Notes: generated by a model not told the origin, from the letters alone. A stretch of 64,000 bases of DNA from Paenibacillus sp. FSL R5-0623 (GCF_037974265.1 NZ_CP150233.1:3968001-4032000), one strand, 5' to 3'; counted from the stretch's first letter, positions 1 to 10,018 are shown. Numbers and translations: made by a program.

Positions 1-1131
<1,131 letters not shown>

Positions 1132-1209
1132 CTAACTTCTTTACATAAGGTATTCCAATTATTGCTAAGGGTGAGAGTGATCGCATAATTCAGTATTTGA
1201 GAACTCAAA

Positions 1210-1237
1210 AAGCCTGTCACTTGGACAGGCTTCTCTA
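1210..1237 (-). terminator. intrinsic terminator of the recombinase gene
   Basis: Perfect 9-bp stem AAGCCTGTC/GACAGGCTT with a 5-nt loop. On the minus strand it is followed by TTTTTGAG, and it lies just downstream of the recombinase stop at 1256. Confidence 0.8.
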
Positions 1238-1255
1238 AATCAAATTATTCAATAG

Positions 1256-2188
1256 CTAATTGTTTAACCCAAATGCGGGAAGTTTAACGTCCAACAGAGC
1301 CATAGCCTCTTCTTTCTCCCGGCTGGTTACGTGAGTGTACACGGTTGTCGTTTGAATCGATGCATGACCGAGCAGTTCCTGTACTGTACGCAAGTCGGCT
1401 CCACGCCGTAACATCATGGTCGCGAAGGAGTGACGCAGCTTATGACTGGAGTAGTTTTGACGTTGATTAGCGGGTGATTCCTGTTGGAAGCGTTCAAAGG
1501 TTTCCGTAGATATGAGCTGGATGCTGCGAATAGACAATCTTTTCCCTTTTTGCGAGACAAATAGTGCTTCCTCTTTCGGTCGCCAAGGATCGAGACGCTC
1601 AGCCATCGCTTGTGATAAGACTTTTGCCACAGTCTCCGGTACAGGTAGGGAGCGCCATTTACGACCTTTACCAAATACATCCAACGTACGTCGCTCCGCG
1701 TTATAGTCTTTGCAATCCAGAGCATGCACTTCTCCAACCCGTAATCCCATATATCCCATCAGTAGAAAAACAGCCAGATTACGTGTACGATACTTTCCTT
1801 CTACCGACTCCAGAAAACGTGACAGCCCACTTTCATCAAGGAAAACGGGCGCACGGTTTTTCTCGGTTTTGGATTTTTTGATCCCAAACGCCGGATTATT
1901 GCTTAACAATTCAAGTTCAATGAGGGACTTGTAAAAACAGTTCACCGCGGCATGTTTGCGATTTCTCGTGGCATCACTAACCCCACGCTCCCGCGCGCGG
2001 GACAGAAAAGACAACACATGCAGCTTTTTGACCTGCTCCAGTGACTTTCCTTGAATGGAGACCAGGAATTCCACTACGTCACCTGTGTATGATTTTAACG
2101 TATGGCCTGTATATCCGGCATCCTTCATCCATATGTGAAAAGCTTCTAGCTCGTCCGCATATTGCTCCTTAATCTCCTCGGTCATCAT
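1256..2188 (-). CDS. tyrosine recombinase (XerC/XerD-like, integrase family)
   Basis: A 310-residue site-specific recombinase. The N-terminal SAM-like core-binding domain covers about residues 10-100 and the catalytic domain about 115-300. The catalytic set is visible: Arg150 in GLRVGEV, Lys174 in FGKGRKW, His249/Arg252 in HKLRHSF, His275 in LLGHAS and nucleophile Tyr284 in VYTHV. Length matches XerC/XerD (about 300). It stands alone, with no phage or transposon genes beside it, so it may be a chromosomal Xer-like or relict integrase; the chromosomal dimer-resolution role cannot be assigned from context. A second, different recombinase (xerS) lies at 25.7 kb. Start ATG has GAGGTGA upstream. 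Confidence 0.9.
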   Translation of the reverse strand: MMTEEIKEQYADELEAFHIWMKDAGYTGHTLKSYTGDVVEFLVSIQGKSLEQVKKLHVLSFLSRARERGVSDATRNRKHAAVNCFYKSLIELELLSNNPAFGIKKSKTEKNRAPVFLDESGLSRFLESVEGKYRTRNLAVFLLMGYMGLRVGEVHALDCKDYNAERRTLDVFGKGRKWRSLPVPETVAKVLSQAMAERLDPWRPKEEALFVSQKGKRLSIRSIQLISTETFERFQQESPANQRQNYSSHKLRHSFATMMLRRGADLRTVQELLGHASIQTTTVYTHVTSREKEEAMALLDVKLPAFGLNN

Positions 2189-2234
2189 CTGTCTACGTCA
2201 CCTCAATTCAGTTCTTTATAAGTTGAACAGTGCT

Positions 2235-3314
2235 CTACGCTTCATCCACAATGACAACATCAATCAGCGGAATGATCGTTTCGGGTTTGCCTTGACTACG
2301 GGTAAGTACAAACGATGGCAATGGATTCTCGTGCAGACCATTCACGGATTCACAGATCTGAGTATACAAATCCATATGCAACGTCTCGCCTTCACCCGCC
2401 ACATCAATAACAGGCCAATCGTTCTGCACACAGGCAGGCCAGTAAGCCAGCTCATTCGCAGGTATGATACTTAATTGTTGAATGGACGGATCAATACGGT
2501 AGATCCCGTGCCGGTCAGGTTCATCGCCCAGCTTGTCCACGGCAAGTATTCGAGCAGACTGCTCATCTGGTGCAGAATAGAGTGAATAACACCACGGAGT
2601 CACGCCCCAGGCGATCGCCATCAGCCCCTCTTCCAGCAACGTATCCGACAGTTCCCCCTCCGCAAATTGTTCGATCAGATTATGGTTACCCGGTCCCATC
2701 AGTTCCTCTACACGTTCAGCGAGTCGAGGCAGGTCAGCAAGAATGAACCCTCCTCTCCCGTAGGAGTCAAACACATGATGGTTTCTGCTCCAAACAGCTT
2801 GAGATAGTGAACTCAACGACGCTGCTTCTGCCGGGAAAAGCGATATATATACGGTGATAACCTGCGCATACTTAACCATTGCAAGTTGTTCAGGTTCGAG
2901 TGCACCTTCAGCAATACGAGGTGTTTTCATATGCAGGGAGATTCGAAGTTCGTATTCCCCCTCTGTAAATGCTGCCCAACCAAGTTTAACAGACTGTTCA
3001 ACGCCTTCAACAGATGTAATGGAGATTGAGCTATCCGGTTTCAGGTTAACAGCATACTGCACGTATGCCAGCTCCTGACCATAGATGATATTGGCATCTT
3101 GACGATTGACGGGTGAATCCAACTGTTGTGCAATGACAGATACCTTACGTCCATCCTTCAGAAGGCGCTGCGGATCAATATTCAACTGTAGGTCATCTGC
3201 ACCTCCTGATTGTGAAACAATTAATTGCGCCTCTGCAAGTACGGATGAGTCAGCTAATGCAAATCCAAAAGCTGCATTTTGATGATCTGAATTCGTATGT
3301 AATGGTGTGTTCAA
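2235..3314 (-). CDS. hypothetical protein, 359 residues
   Basis: I do not recognise this protein. It starts at a TTG with AGGGGATG upstream and ends close to the recombinase start, about 45 bp away on the same strand. The sequence is soluble, acidic and without a signal peptide or membrane segment. The N-terminal half (about 1-190) is rich in beta-strand-like stretches, including FGFALADSSV and a TEGEYELRISLHMK segment; the C-terminal half holds LADLPRLAERVEELMGPG and a closing IIPLIDVVIVDEA. TerD-like and tellurium-resistance-like beta folds were considered because of the N-terminal pattern, but the residues are not convincing. Codon usage looks native. Confidence 0.7.
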   Translation of the reverse strand: MNTPLHTNSDHQNAAFGFALADSSVLAEAQLIVSQSGGADDLQLNIDPQRLLKDGRKVSVIAQQLDSPVNRQDANIIYGQELAYVQYAVNLKPDSSISITSVEGVEQSVKLGWAAFTEGEYELRISLHMKTPRIAEGALEPEQLAMVKYAQVITVYISLFPAEAASLSSLSQAVWSRNHHVFDSYGRGGFILADLPRLAERVEELMGPGNHNLIEQFAEGELSDTLLEEGLMAIAWGVTPWCYSLYSAPDEQSARILAVDKLGDEPDRHGIYRIDPSIQQLSIIPANELAYWPACVQNDWPVIDVAGEGETLHMDLYTQICESVNGLHENPLPSFVLTRSQGKPETIIPLIDVVIVDEA

Positions 3315-3690
3315 GATACATCCCCTCTCTTATGTCTGATGGCATGTCACATCCCCAAATATATTTCATATTTGGCTTAGCCGCAACCCCGCCCCCGTGA
3401 TTAAGTTGGTTACTCCCTAATTACTTACCCATATATGAAGAAAATTCCAACCTTCCCCTGCTGTTATCTTCCTTTAGCTTTCTATATAAAAAAATCCTAA
3501 TCCCGCTTCGCCTAAGCGGCGATACGAAATGAGGAAAAATGAATGTTCTCGGTTAAAGACGTTTGCAACTTGTCTAACACGTTATCGCGTTGCTTGTTTA
3601 AATTTATTTTTGTAGATCACTTATTTTGTTCTTTTTCCGCGAAATTTATCATGATCTGTTGCACGTGGATGAATATGAAAATGGATTTAA

Positions 3691-3730
3691 ATCAAAACTG
3701 CGTATAATTTATATTATGCGCAGTTTTGAT
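3691..3730. repeat. 40-bp palindrome (18-bp arms, 4-nt loop)
   Basis: Left arm ATCAAAACTGCGTATAAT (3691-3708) and right arm ATTATGCGCAGTTTTGAT (3713-3730) are inverted copies matching at 17 of 18 positions, with loop TTAT. It sits in the middle of a geneless stretch and lacks a terminal T-run, so it is not an obvious terminator. Confidence 0.85.
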
Positions 3731-3861
3731 AAGCCTAATTTTCTTGGAAAAACATCTTATATCCCTTGTTATCTGAAGTTAAGAAAATGAGAGCTCTTTT
3801 CGTCTTTTTCCGCTGTCCCTTCCTCCCTTATCCTGTCTAAATCCACGATATGACGGCATGT

Positions 3862-3893
3862 AAAAGAGCCACATATCATTATGCGGCCCTTTA
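3862..3893 (-). terminator. possible terminator of the amidohydrolase gene
   Basis: On the minus strand an AAAGGGCCGCAT/ATGTGGCTCTTTT stem-loop with some mismatches follows the amidohydrolase stop at 3952 by about 60 bases and ends in TTTT. Moderate stem, modest U-tract. Confidence 0.5.
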
Positions 3894-3951
3894 TTTCTTA
3901 CTATAGGTGGAGGTGTATATACAAATACGAACTGACTTCATTTCAGGTTTA

Positions 3952-5322
3952 TTATGAGAAAGCAATTCTCTCTGCGTCCGATATCCGGTATTGGGTTAAC
4001 AAATAATCTTTGCTCTGCATCGCCGCATGACGAATCGCATCCAGATCAACATTCAACAGCTTACCCTCTCGCTTCACGAGTCTACCTGCCACAAAGACCG
4101 TATCCACGTTGGATGGATTGGCAAATTGCACAACAGCGCCGATTGGATCATGAACAGGGAACATATTCAGGTCGGTGGTACGAATCATGACCAGGTCCGC
4201 TTCCTTTCCTGGGGTCAGCGTTCCGACCTTCTGCTCCAATCCTAATGCTTGTGCACCAGCCGAAGTTGCAAATCTCAGTACTTGGCTGGACTGCAAGTTC
4301 AACTCGCCAGGCATCTCACCCTGCTGCAAAAGTTGTTCATTGGCTCTGGATCGTTCAGATTGAAGTGCAAACTTCATCTGCGAGAACATATCTCCGCCTG
4401 TGGACGTTACCACATCTACACCAAGTGTAGGGGTTCCCCCATGTTCAAGAAAATAGCCGGTGGCCGGATATCCATGACCCATCATCATTTCAACCTCAGG
4501 TGTGACCGACAAGGAAGCGCCGCTATCTGCCAGCACTTTGTATTCATCCATGCCCATGGTGTTACCATGAACGATATTCACCCGTGGACTTAAGAGTCCC
4601 GCTTCGTACAAGTGACTGATGGAGCGATCCACAGATCCCCAACTGCCAAATCCGGCATGCATGGAACAGATTGCATCCAGCTCTTGTGCTAGTTCGATCT
4701 CTTTCACGGTTGTATCCCAATGACTGAACTCCGGACCACGAATGGCAAGCCCATAAGTAAGCAATTGATCCCGTGATGAAAAATAACGTTCTTTGACTCT
4801 TCTCACATCTTTATTCGAATACGTGAGTTGACTATCCCGATTCCAGTAGTCCGTCTCACCAGGGACTCCGTGAGCAAATACCGCCCGAATCCCAGCATCC
4901 TGAAGTCCACGAATCAGTTCATCCGTGTGGTCAGGGGAATACGGCATGCTCCAATCCAACACCGTTGTCACTCCTGCATTAAGCGCTTCCAAGGAACCGA
5001 GCAAGTTGGCAATATAACTATCTTCTGCACGGAGCTTGCTTCCCATCGCACCATAATAGAGATTTTGCAAATAAACTGGTAACGACCAGTTGGTTCCTGC
5101 TGTTTTGACAAGTGATTCCCACATATGCCGATGCGTGTCCACCAGCCCAGGCATAATAATCATCGATGAAGCATCAATGATCTCCGCATCCGGAATATCC
5201 AGGTCGGGCTGGATCGCCATGATCAGTGAATCCTGAATCAGAACGTCCGCCCTCTTATACTGTCCAATTCGAGCATCCATCGACAACACACAGCCATTTT
5301 TCAACAGATAACTTGTCCGCAC
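3952..5322 (-). CDS. amidohydrolase family protein (TrzN/AtzA/8-oxoguanine deaminase-like)
   Basis: A metal-dependent hydrolase of the cytosolic deaminase/chlorohydrolase branch of the amidohydrolase superfamily, acting on a heterocyclic amine or amidine; the exact substrate is not readable. The N-terminal beta-sandwich (1-55) is followed by the metal site THRHMW (the two His around residues 64 and 66), a second metal His in SMHAGFG, a substrate-side His in VHGNTMG and the catalytic Asp in LGVDVVTS. The C-terminal GKEADLVMI strand closes the sandwich domain. GTG at 5322 is preferred over the ATG at 5331 because GGGAG lies at proper distance from the GTG. The CGNR regulator lies upstream on the same strand, about 120 bp away, and may be its regulator; that is inference. 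Confidence 0.85.
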   Translation of the reverse strand: MRTSYLLKNGCVLSMDARIGQYKRADVLIQDSLIMAIQPDLDIPDAEIIDASSMIIMPGLVDTHRHMWESLVKTAGTNWSLPVYLQNLYYGAMGSKLRAEDSYIANLLGSLEALNAGVTTVLDWSMPYSPDHTDELIRGLQDAGIRAVFAHGVPGETDYWNRDSQLTYSNKDVRRVKERYFSSRDQLLTYGLAIRGPEFSHWDTTVKEIELAQELDAICSMHAGFGSWGSVDRSISHLYEAGLLSPRVNIVHGNTMGMDEYKVLADSGASLSVTPEVEMMMGHGYPATGYFLEHGGTPTLGVDVVTSTGGDMFSQMKFALQSERSRANEQLLQQGEMPGELNLQSSQVLRFATSAGAQALGLEQKVGTLTPGKEADLVMIRTTDLNMFPVHDPIGAVVQFANPSNVDTVFVAGRLVKREGKLLNVDLDAIRHAAMQSKDYLLTQYRISDAERIAFS

Positions 5323-5442
5323 AAGACACATCTCCCATCTGATTTGGTTTGAAAGACGATCATATCCTGCTTACGAATCCGTACTGCGTCTGACTATTTT
5401 TTCGCTAGTATATATACATTATATAGTTATTGTTAGTATTTA

Positions 5443-5994
5443 TCAATTTTGGGATTTACGTTTCGCCCGAAATCTTCTGACCTTCATCAGATTTCCACAC
5501 ATCTTATCATCACAGTACTTCTGTGTTCTGCTTCGGGTATCATCATAGAACATCCAGCGACAATCCGAATTATCACAGATCCGAATCCTATGCCCTTCTC
5601 CCTCCACCAAAGTCGTGGCAAAATCAGCAGCTACCTCAGCCATAACCTGATGCCAATGTGCTTCTACAGCTACCAGTTGGAGTTTCAGTTCCTGATCAAT
5701 TGTAGTCAATGTTCTTCTCACATGCCCTGCTTCCATAATGCCATTTAACCATTGTTTTTCTATATCCGTTAACGATGCTCCAGAAGACAAGCGGGCTCCA
5801 AGAGCCAACAGTTCATTCCTGAAGTTTCTCATGGACAACTCATCTTCGGGTGATGCAGGGACAGAAGCGTTAAGTTGCCATCGCTCCAGAAAGTCTTGCT
5901 GCCAGCTCGCCTTCCCAAGCCTGTCCTCTGATCGATCTCCCCCACGCCAGTCGTGATAATCGCTGTTAACAAAATCGGTCCATAACCTGTCCAT
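5443..5994 (-). CDS. CGNR zinc-finger, ABATE-domain transcriptional regulator
   Basis: A 183-residue protein with the two-part CGNR architecture: an N-terminal ABATE stress domain (about 1-130) and a C-terminal treble-clef-like zinc finger. The finger reads ICDNSDCRWMFYDDTRS then KYCDDKMCGNLMKVRRFRAK, supplying the four Cys; the family signature CGNR is CGNL here. The arginine/lysine-rich tail is the DNA-binding part. The gene is divergent from the DinB gene, and the intergenic region carries four copies of a GTTAC/GTAAC half-site that are candidate operators. Start ATG has GGAGGTATAT directly upstream. Confidence 0.85.
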   Translation of the reverse strand: MDRLWTDFVNSDYHDWRGGDRSEDRLGKASWQQDFLERWQLNASVPASPEDELSMRNFRNELLALGARLSSGASLTDIEKQWLNGIMEAGHVRRTLTTIDQELKLQLVAVEAHWHQVMAEVAADFATTLVEGEGHRIRICDNSDCRWMFYDDTRSRTQKYCDDKMCGNLMKVRRFRAKRKSQN

Positions 5995-6009
5995 ATATAC
6001 CTCCGTTCA

Positions 6010-6107
6010 TTGTAACCATCTAAGTTAATAAAGAAGGTTACAACTCATCTTTGATGTGTTATATTAAGTGTAACCTCATTAATCAGTTTTAGCTAGTTAC
6101 AACACAT
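6010..6107. promoter_or_regulatory. candidate operator array, four GGTTACAA-like half-sites
   Basis: TTGTAACC at 6010-6017 and GGTTACAA at 6036-6043 form a perfect inverted pair. About 58 bp further right the arrangement repeats as TGTAACC (6069-6075) and AGTTACAAC (6095-6103). The inner copies overlap the -35 and the expected start of the DinB promoter. This fits binding by the divergent CGNR regulator; binding itself is inferred. Confidence 0.5.
6037..6065 (+). promoter_or_regulatory. candidate sigma-A promoter of the DinB gene
   Basis: -35 GTTACA (6037-6042), 17-nt spacer, -10 TATATT (6060-6065). The same GTTACA -35 with a 17-nt spacer appears before the FMN riboswitch. Confidence 0.5.
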
Positions 6108-6137
6108 ATCACAATTATACGCAAGGAGGAAAAAGCA

Positions 6138-6638
6138 ATGACAAAAACAACAGCACTAGATGTGTTACGTATTCAAAAGGATGATACTTGGGATCAATGT
6201 AATTGGATTGTACCTTTGTCGAAATCCTTGGAGGGTCTTACAGCAGAACAAGCAGCCTGGATTCCACCTTCAGGGGGATTAAGCATCTGGCAGTTGGTTA
6301 ACCATATGTATTATTACAACCATCGCTTATTATGTCGCATGCAAGGTAAGGAGCCTACCCTTCCTGCTGTTGACTCCAATGAATACACATTTGGGAATCC
6401 TGGAGATGCAACGGACGCAGCCGGATGGAATACACTGCTACAGGGTACAACTCGATTAGCCCAACAGTTGCGAGATCAATTGGCTGCACTTCAAGAGTCA
6501 GATCTTGAAGCCGCATATATGGATTCCGAAGAGAAATGGGCACACGAACTAGCTCGCTGGGTACTCCATGATGCGTATCACGCAGGTCAGATCGTGCTTC
6601 TTCGCAGACAGCAAGGAAGTTGGAAAATCGTTTTCTAA
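6138..6638 (+). CDS. DinB-family metalloprotein
   Basis: A 166-residue four-helix-bundle protein of the DinB/YfiT superfamily, often thiol-dependent S-transferases or metal-binding stress proteins. The three expected metal-binding His are visible: NHMYYYNHRL near residues 55-63, and the C-terminal HDAYHAGQIVLLRR with His at about residues 144 and 148, a hallmark of the family. Start ATG has AAGGAGG at good spacing. The gene is divergent from a CGNR regulator. Substrate unknown. Confidence 0.85.
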   Translation: MTKTTALDVLRIQKDDTWDQCNWIVPLSKSLEGLTAEQAAWIPPSGGLSIWQLVNHMYYYNHRLLCRMQGKEPTLPAVDSNEYTFGNPGDATDAAGWNTLLQGTTRLAQQLRDQLAALQESDLEAAYMDSEEKWAHELARWVLHDAYHAGQIVLLRRQQGSWKIVF

Positions 6639-6688
6639 AAAAATGCTTGAACTGCTAGCGCTTACAGGAATAAGATGAACTTATTAAT

Positions 6689-6717
6689 GTTACAACTTGT
6701 TCAACACACTATATAAT
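6689..6717 (+). promoter_or_regulatory. promoter of the FMN-riboswitch transcript
   Basis: -35 GTTACA (6689-6694), 17-nt spacer, consensus -10 TATAAT (6712-6717). The expected start falls at the first base of the riboswitch. Confidence 0.65.
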
Positions 6718-6723
6718 TGAATA

Positions 6724-6871
6724 GGATCTTCGGGGTAGGGTGCAAATCCCAACCGGCGGTGATGTTCTTCGGAACCAGCCCGCGACTCGCTATTTGTTCT
6801 TAACGAAGGACATCTAGCGACTGACTTGGTGTGAATCCAAGGCCGACGGTACAGTCCGGATGAGAGAAGAT
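6724..6871 (+). promoter_or_regulatory. FMN riboswitch (RFN element)
   Basis: Contains the conserved RFN blocks in order: GGATCTTCGGGGTAGGGTG, CCCAACCGGCGGTGAT, AGCCCGCGA, GACTTGGTGTGAATCCAAGGCCGAC, GGTACAGTCCGGATG and closing AGAGAAGATC, which pairs with the opening GGATCTTC to form P1. Known elements of this class bind FMN and shut off riboflavin synthesis or uptake genes. A terminator lies immediately downstream, so this is a transcription-attenuating OFF switch for the transporter gene that follows. Confidence 0.97.
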
Positions 6872-6929
6872 CAACACATTGACATGCCGTTCACGGGAAG
6901 GCCTCTTTCCTGACGCATGTCCTTGGATG

Positions 6930-6970
6930 AGCCCCCGTTTATTTGGTATATACCAAAACGGGGGCTTTTG
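6930..6970 (+). terminator. riboswitch-controlled terminator
   Basis: Stem AGCCCCCGTTT/AAAACGGGGGCT (loop with GGTATATACC) followed by TTTTG, located between the FMN aptamer and the transporter start. It is the expected expression platform: FMN binding should free this hairpin. Confidence 0.85.
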
Positions 6971-7019
6971 TCGATTTTGCCAACTGAAGATTCCTTGTTC
7001 TGACGAAGGAGTCCTGAAT

Positions 7020-8000
7020 ATGGAAAAGACATCAGCAGCATCACCTGTTTACCGCAAGGAACGAAGTAATACCGGATTCTGGCTTGTAGTTCTCGGCGCC
7101 GCCTTATGGGGTGTCGACCCACTCTTCCGCATTATTTTGCTAAATACGATGACATCCACGCAGATTGTACTGGTGGAACATATCATCGTCAGTCTTATTG
7201 CCATTCCCGTGCTGTGGAAATTCCGGTCTGACCTGAAGAACCTGCGCGCTCGCCACTGGATTGCCGTGATTTTTATCTCATGGGGAGGATCAGCACTCGC
7301 AACGGTATTGTTCACCATGGCACTAACACATAACGATCCAAATACGGTGCTTTTATTGCAAAAAATGCAACCCCTCTTCGCTATCGTGCTGGCTAAACTA
7401 TTATTAAAAGAAACCTTGCCTCGTCGCTTCGGTGGATTGTTCTTCATTGCATTAGCAGGAACGTACCTGCTTACATTTGGCTTCACATTGCCATTAGGTA
7501 ACTGGGACAACTGGATTCATGCTGGAAGCTTGTTATCCCTTGGGGCTGCTGCCTTATGGGGAGGTTCAACCGTAATGGGCCGATTGATGCTGGGGCAGGC
7601 GCGTTATGAAACGGTCACCTCCCTTCGCTTTGTCGTTGCTCTCCCGCTCCTGATCTTTATGACGTGGAATGAAGGTGCGGCATGGACGTTTCCGTCCGGA
7701 ACGGGTGAACAGGCTGCTGTCATCCTCAACATTCTTGGTCAGGCATTGTTACCAGGTTTGCTCAGTCTTCTGTTGTATTACAAAGGTCTGTCGTCAACCA
7801 AAGCATCTGTTGCAACACTCGCAGAACTTAGCTTCCCGATGGCGGGTGTGTTGGTGAACTGGATTGCTTTCCGTACACTGATTACATGGGAGCAGCTGCT
7901 TGGTTTTATCCTGATCTGGGTGGCCCTCTTCGCCATTTCCAGACAGCAGGAAAGATCATCAACTGCGGCTGATGCTGCACCGAAGTTGCGTACAGAGTAA
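7020..8000 (+). CDS. DMT-superfamily (EamA) transporter under FMN riboswitch, probable flavin transporter
   Basis: A 326-residue inner-membrane protein with ten predicted hydrophobic helices in two EamA repeats; repeat 1 begins FWLVVLGAALWGVDPL, and repeat 2 has SLGAAALWGGSTVMG. Start ATG at 7020 is chosen because GAAGGAG precedes it; an upstream in-frame ATG at 6879 would lie inside the riboswitch/terminator region. RibN, a known flavin transporter of proteobacteria, belongs to this superfamily, and FMN control of an EamA gene is the classic hint of riboflavin uptake. The flavin substrate is therefore inferred from regulation, not from residues. No other rib genes are nearby. Confidence 0.85.
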   Translation: MEKTSAASPVYRKERSNTGFWLVVLGAALWGVDPLFRIILLNTMTSTQIVLVEHIIVSLIAIPVLWKFRSDLKNLRARHWIAVIFISWGGSALATVLFTMALTHNDPNTVLLLQKMQPLFAIVLAKLLLKETLPRRFGGLFFIALAGTYLLTFGFTLPLGNWDNWIHAGSLLSLGAAALWGGSTVMGRLMLGQARYETVTSLRFVVALPLLIFMTWNEGAAWTFPSGTGEQAAVILNILGQALLPGLLSLLLYYKGLSSTKASVATLAELSFPMAGVLVNWIAFRTLITWEQLLGFILIWVALFAISRQQERSSTAADAAPKLRTE

Positions 8001-8309
8001 GTGGATATATCTGAGGTTCACATATAAACAAATAGTCAAATATAAAATAAAACCATTGCACATCAAATTAGATGAGCAGTGGTTTTTTCATTTCCATTAC
8101 TCGATCATTTTCTCAATTAGCAATATGAGCTATTAACCCTGTGCTTTATTTCTATATCGCAAATCCTCCCCTCCTTTCCCTCCAACCTCATAACGAATAT
8201 CCATATCATCGCACTACGTCTCTTCTATGTTTTGTCTTTTGTCCAATCCGGTGGTACGATGACATATGGAATAAACAGATGAATTATATTCAGAGAGGAA
8301 CGATCATTA
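8001..8309 (+). other. intergenic stretch of 309 bases
   Basis: Holds the transporter terminator (8049-8086) and a pyrimidine-rich run near 8166-8190. I see no confident promoter or gene in the remainder. Confidence 0.5.
8049..8090 (+). terminator. terminator of the EamA transporter gene
   Basis: Stem AAAACCATTGCACATC/GATGAGCAGTGGTTTT with two mismatches and a 6-nt loop, followed by a T-run. Confidence 0.8.
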
Positions 8310-9806
8310 ATGTCTTCATTCTCATATACCTCCTACGACGCCGTAGGTTTAGCTGAACTGATCCGATCCCGGGAAGTATCCCCTGTTGAAATGCTGGAAG
8401 CGGCGTTTGCACGCCTTGAAGAAGTGAATCCGCAACTTAATGCGGTTATTCGTACATATGAAAATCACGCACGGGAGGAAGCCGGTTTGGTTCGCCCTGG
8501 AGAACAACCTTTTGCCGGTGTGCCCCTGCTCCTGAAAGATATTTCGCAATCCTTGGAAGGTGAATTTCTGACTTCAGGCTCACGTTTGTTCAGCGAGCAT
8601 CGCGCGTTACGCAATTCCAATTTTGTCACTCGACTCCGTGATGCAGGCTTTATCTTCATAGGACATACCAATACACCTGAATTTGGTTTGAAAAATATTA
8701 CTGAGCCCCGTCTTCATGGTCCAACTCGTAATCCATGGAATATCAATCACTCCCCAGGTGGTTCAAGTGGTGGTGCCGCTGCCGCTGTAGCTTCGGGTAT
8801 TGTTCCTCTTGCCGGAGCCAGTGACGGAGGCGGTTCGATTCGTATCCCGGCTTCCTTTAGCGGCTTGTTTGGATTAAAACCAACGCGTGGACGGACACCT
8901 GTGGGGCCTGGAGTTGGTCGTCAATGGCAAGGCGCATCCATTGATTTTGCACTATCCCGCTCGGTTCGGGACAGTGCCGCCCTGCTCGATACTTTGCAAG
9001 TCATTCAGCCCGAAGCTGCGTTCCATGCTCCACTCTTTCCAGGCAGTTACTTGGCTGATATGAGCTATCCACATCAACGCAAACTGAAAATTGCATACAC
9101 AACGGATTCGCCCGTGGGAACACCTGTCAGCGCAGAAGCCAAAGAGTCTGTATACAAGCTCGTTCGCTGGTTGGAAGATCAAGGTCATCATGTTGAAGAA
9201 AAGCTGAGTCCAGTCAATGGAGTCAGGTTGATGGAGAACTATTACATGATGAACAGTGGTGAGATGGCCGCGATGATCTCTTCCATGGAACGATCCATGG
9301 GCCGGGCTCTGACCTCCGATGATATGGAGATTGAATCCTGGGTTCTAGCTGAAGCTGGCAAAAAGGTATCCGCTGCGGAATTTGTACATAGCTTAGCAGA
9401 ATGGGATGTAGCTGCAGCTCAGATGTCTACCTTGTTTGAGCGTTATGACTTCTACGTCACACCTGTTAATGCTTTTCCTGCGCCTAAGATTGGTGAATTA
9501 ACACCTCATGACGAACAGATCCGTAATCTGATGCGAATTAGTGAATTGGACAAGACCCAGCAGCAGCAACTCATCTATGAAATGTTTGAGCCGAGTCTCA
9601 CCTATACTCCGTTCACCCAGCTTGCGAATCTGACAGGCCAACCTGCGATTAGTGTGCCTCTTCATATGACACCAGAAGGTTTGCCAATGGGTGTTCAGGT
9701 GATGGCAACCAAGGGACGTGAAGATTGGTTATTACATCTGGCTGGACAGCTTGAAAAGTCAAATCTATGGATCGGGATGAATGGTAACCCACTTTTTCCA
9801 GTCTAA
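8310..9806 (+). CDS. amidase (GatA/amidase-signature family)
   Basis: A 498-residue amidase-signature hydrolase. The Ser-cisSer-Lys triad is visible: Lys in LLLKDISQ (about residue 75), the Gly/Ser-rich signature [16 protein letters not shown] (about 150) and the nucleophile Ser in [11 protein letters not shown] (about 175). It lacks GatB/GatC partners nearby and is annotated as a stand-alone amidase, hydrolysing a carboxamide of unknown identity, rather than the tRNA amidotransferase subunit. ATG has AGAGGAACG upstream. Its own strong terminator follows, so it is probably monocistronic. Confidence 0.88.
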   Translation: MSSFSYTSYDAVGLAELIRSREVSPVEMLEAAFARLEEVNPQLNAVIRTYENHAREEAGLVRPGEQPFAGVPLLLKDISQSLEGEFLTSGSRLFSEHRALRNSNFVTRLRDAGFIFIGHTNTPEFGLKNITEPRLHGPTRNPWNINHSPGGSSGGAAAAVASGIVPLAGASDGGGSIRIPASFSGLFGLKPTRGRTPVGPGVGRQWQGASIDFALSRSVRDSAALLDTLQVIQPEAAFHAPLFPGSYLADMSYPHQRKLKIAYTTDSPVGTPVSAEAKESVYKLVRWLEDQGHHVEEKLSPVNGVRLMENYYMMNSGEMAAMISSMERSMGRALTSDDMEIESWVLAEAGKKVSAAEFVHSLAEWDVAAAQMSTLFERYDFYVTPVNAFPAPKIGELTPHDEQIRNLMRISELDKTQQQQLIYEMFEPSLTYTPFTQLANLTGQPAISVPLHMTPEGLPMGVQVMATKGREDWLLHLAGQLEKSNLWIGMNGNPLFPV

Positions 9807-9825
9807 AAATACACGTTGCACTCCT

Positions 9826-9860
9826 ACCAGCAGACCTGTTCTGCTGGTTTTTCCTTTTTG
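9826..9860 (+). terminator. terminator of the amidase gene
   Basis: Perfect stem ACCAGCAG/CTGCTGGT with 7-nt loop and a long T-rich tract (TTTTTCCTTTTT). Confidence 0.85.
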
Positions 9861-10018
9861 AATAACAAGATAAAATAGTTTAGATTTGTTTTTGTTTACA
9901 TAATAAATATGATGTTAATCTATGTAGCATCCTCCACTCCCTGTTCAGTGCATAATTTTATAGAATACAGGCGATCATAAGTTGGTGGTAAATTAACATA
10001 CTGGAGGGAAATCAAATC

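Larger units (their letters stand above)
3315..3951. other. geneless stretch of 637 bases
   Basis: No convincing coding frame. It contains the promoter region of the 359-residue gene, a short hairpin CCGCTT/AAGCGG at 3503-3519, a 40-bp palindrome at 3691-3730, and a weak terminator for the upstream amidohydrolase near 3862-3893. The rest is AT-rich and unexplained. Confidence 0.6.
6639..7019 (+). other. intergenic leader region with promoter, FMN riboswitch and terminator
   Basis: This 381-base non-coding stretch is fully explained by the promoter (6689-6717), the FMN riboswitch (6724-6871), its terminator hairpin (6930-6970) and the ribosome site of the EamA transporter gene. Confidence 0.8.

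Noticed and set aside
1256..2188. Possible integrase of an integrated element
   Set aside because: No phage, transfer or attachment repeats could be found on either side, so it was annotated only as a tyrosine recombinase.
3340..3420. GC-rich block ahead of the 359-residue gene considered as a c-di-GMP riboswitch
   Set aside because: The conserved blocks of that class are absent.
6688..6699. GTTACAACTTG near the FMN riboswitch as a fifth copy of the CGNR half-site
   Set aside because: It coincides with the -35 of a good sigma-A promoter at 17-bp spacing; the similarity is better explained by that.
9893..9920. Second dif-like site (TGTTTACATAA, 6-bp spacer, weak second arm)
   Set aside because: Its left arm matches the dif arm at 10 of 11 but the second arm is only 7 of 11, and no recombinase gene is adjacent. 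Noted because it shows such AT-rich partial matches can occur by chance and tempers the dif call at 26960.
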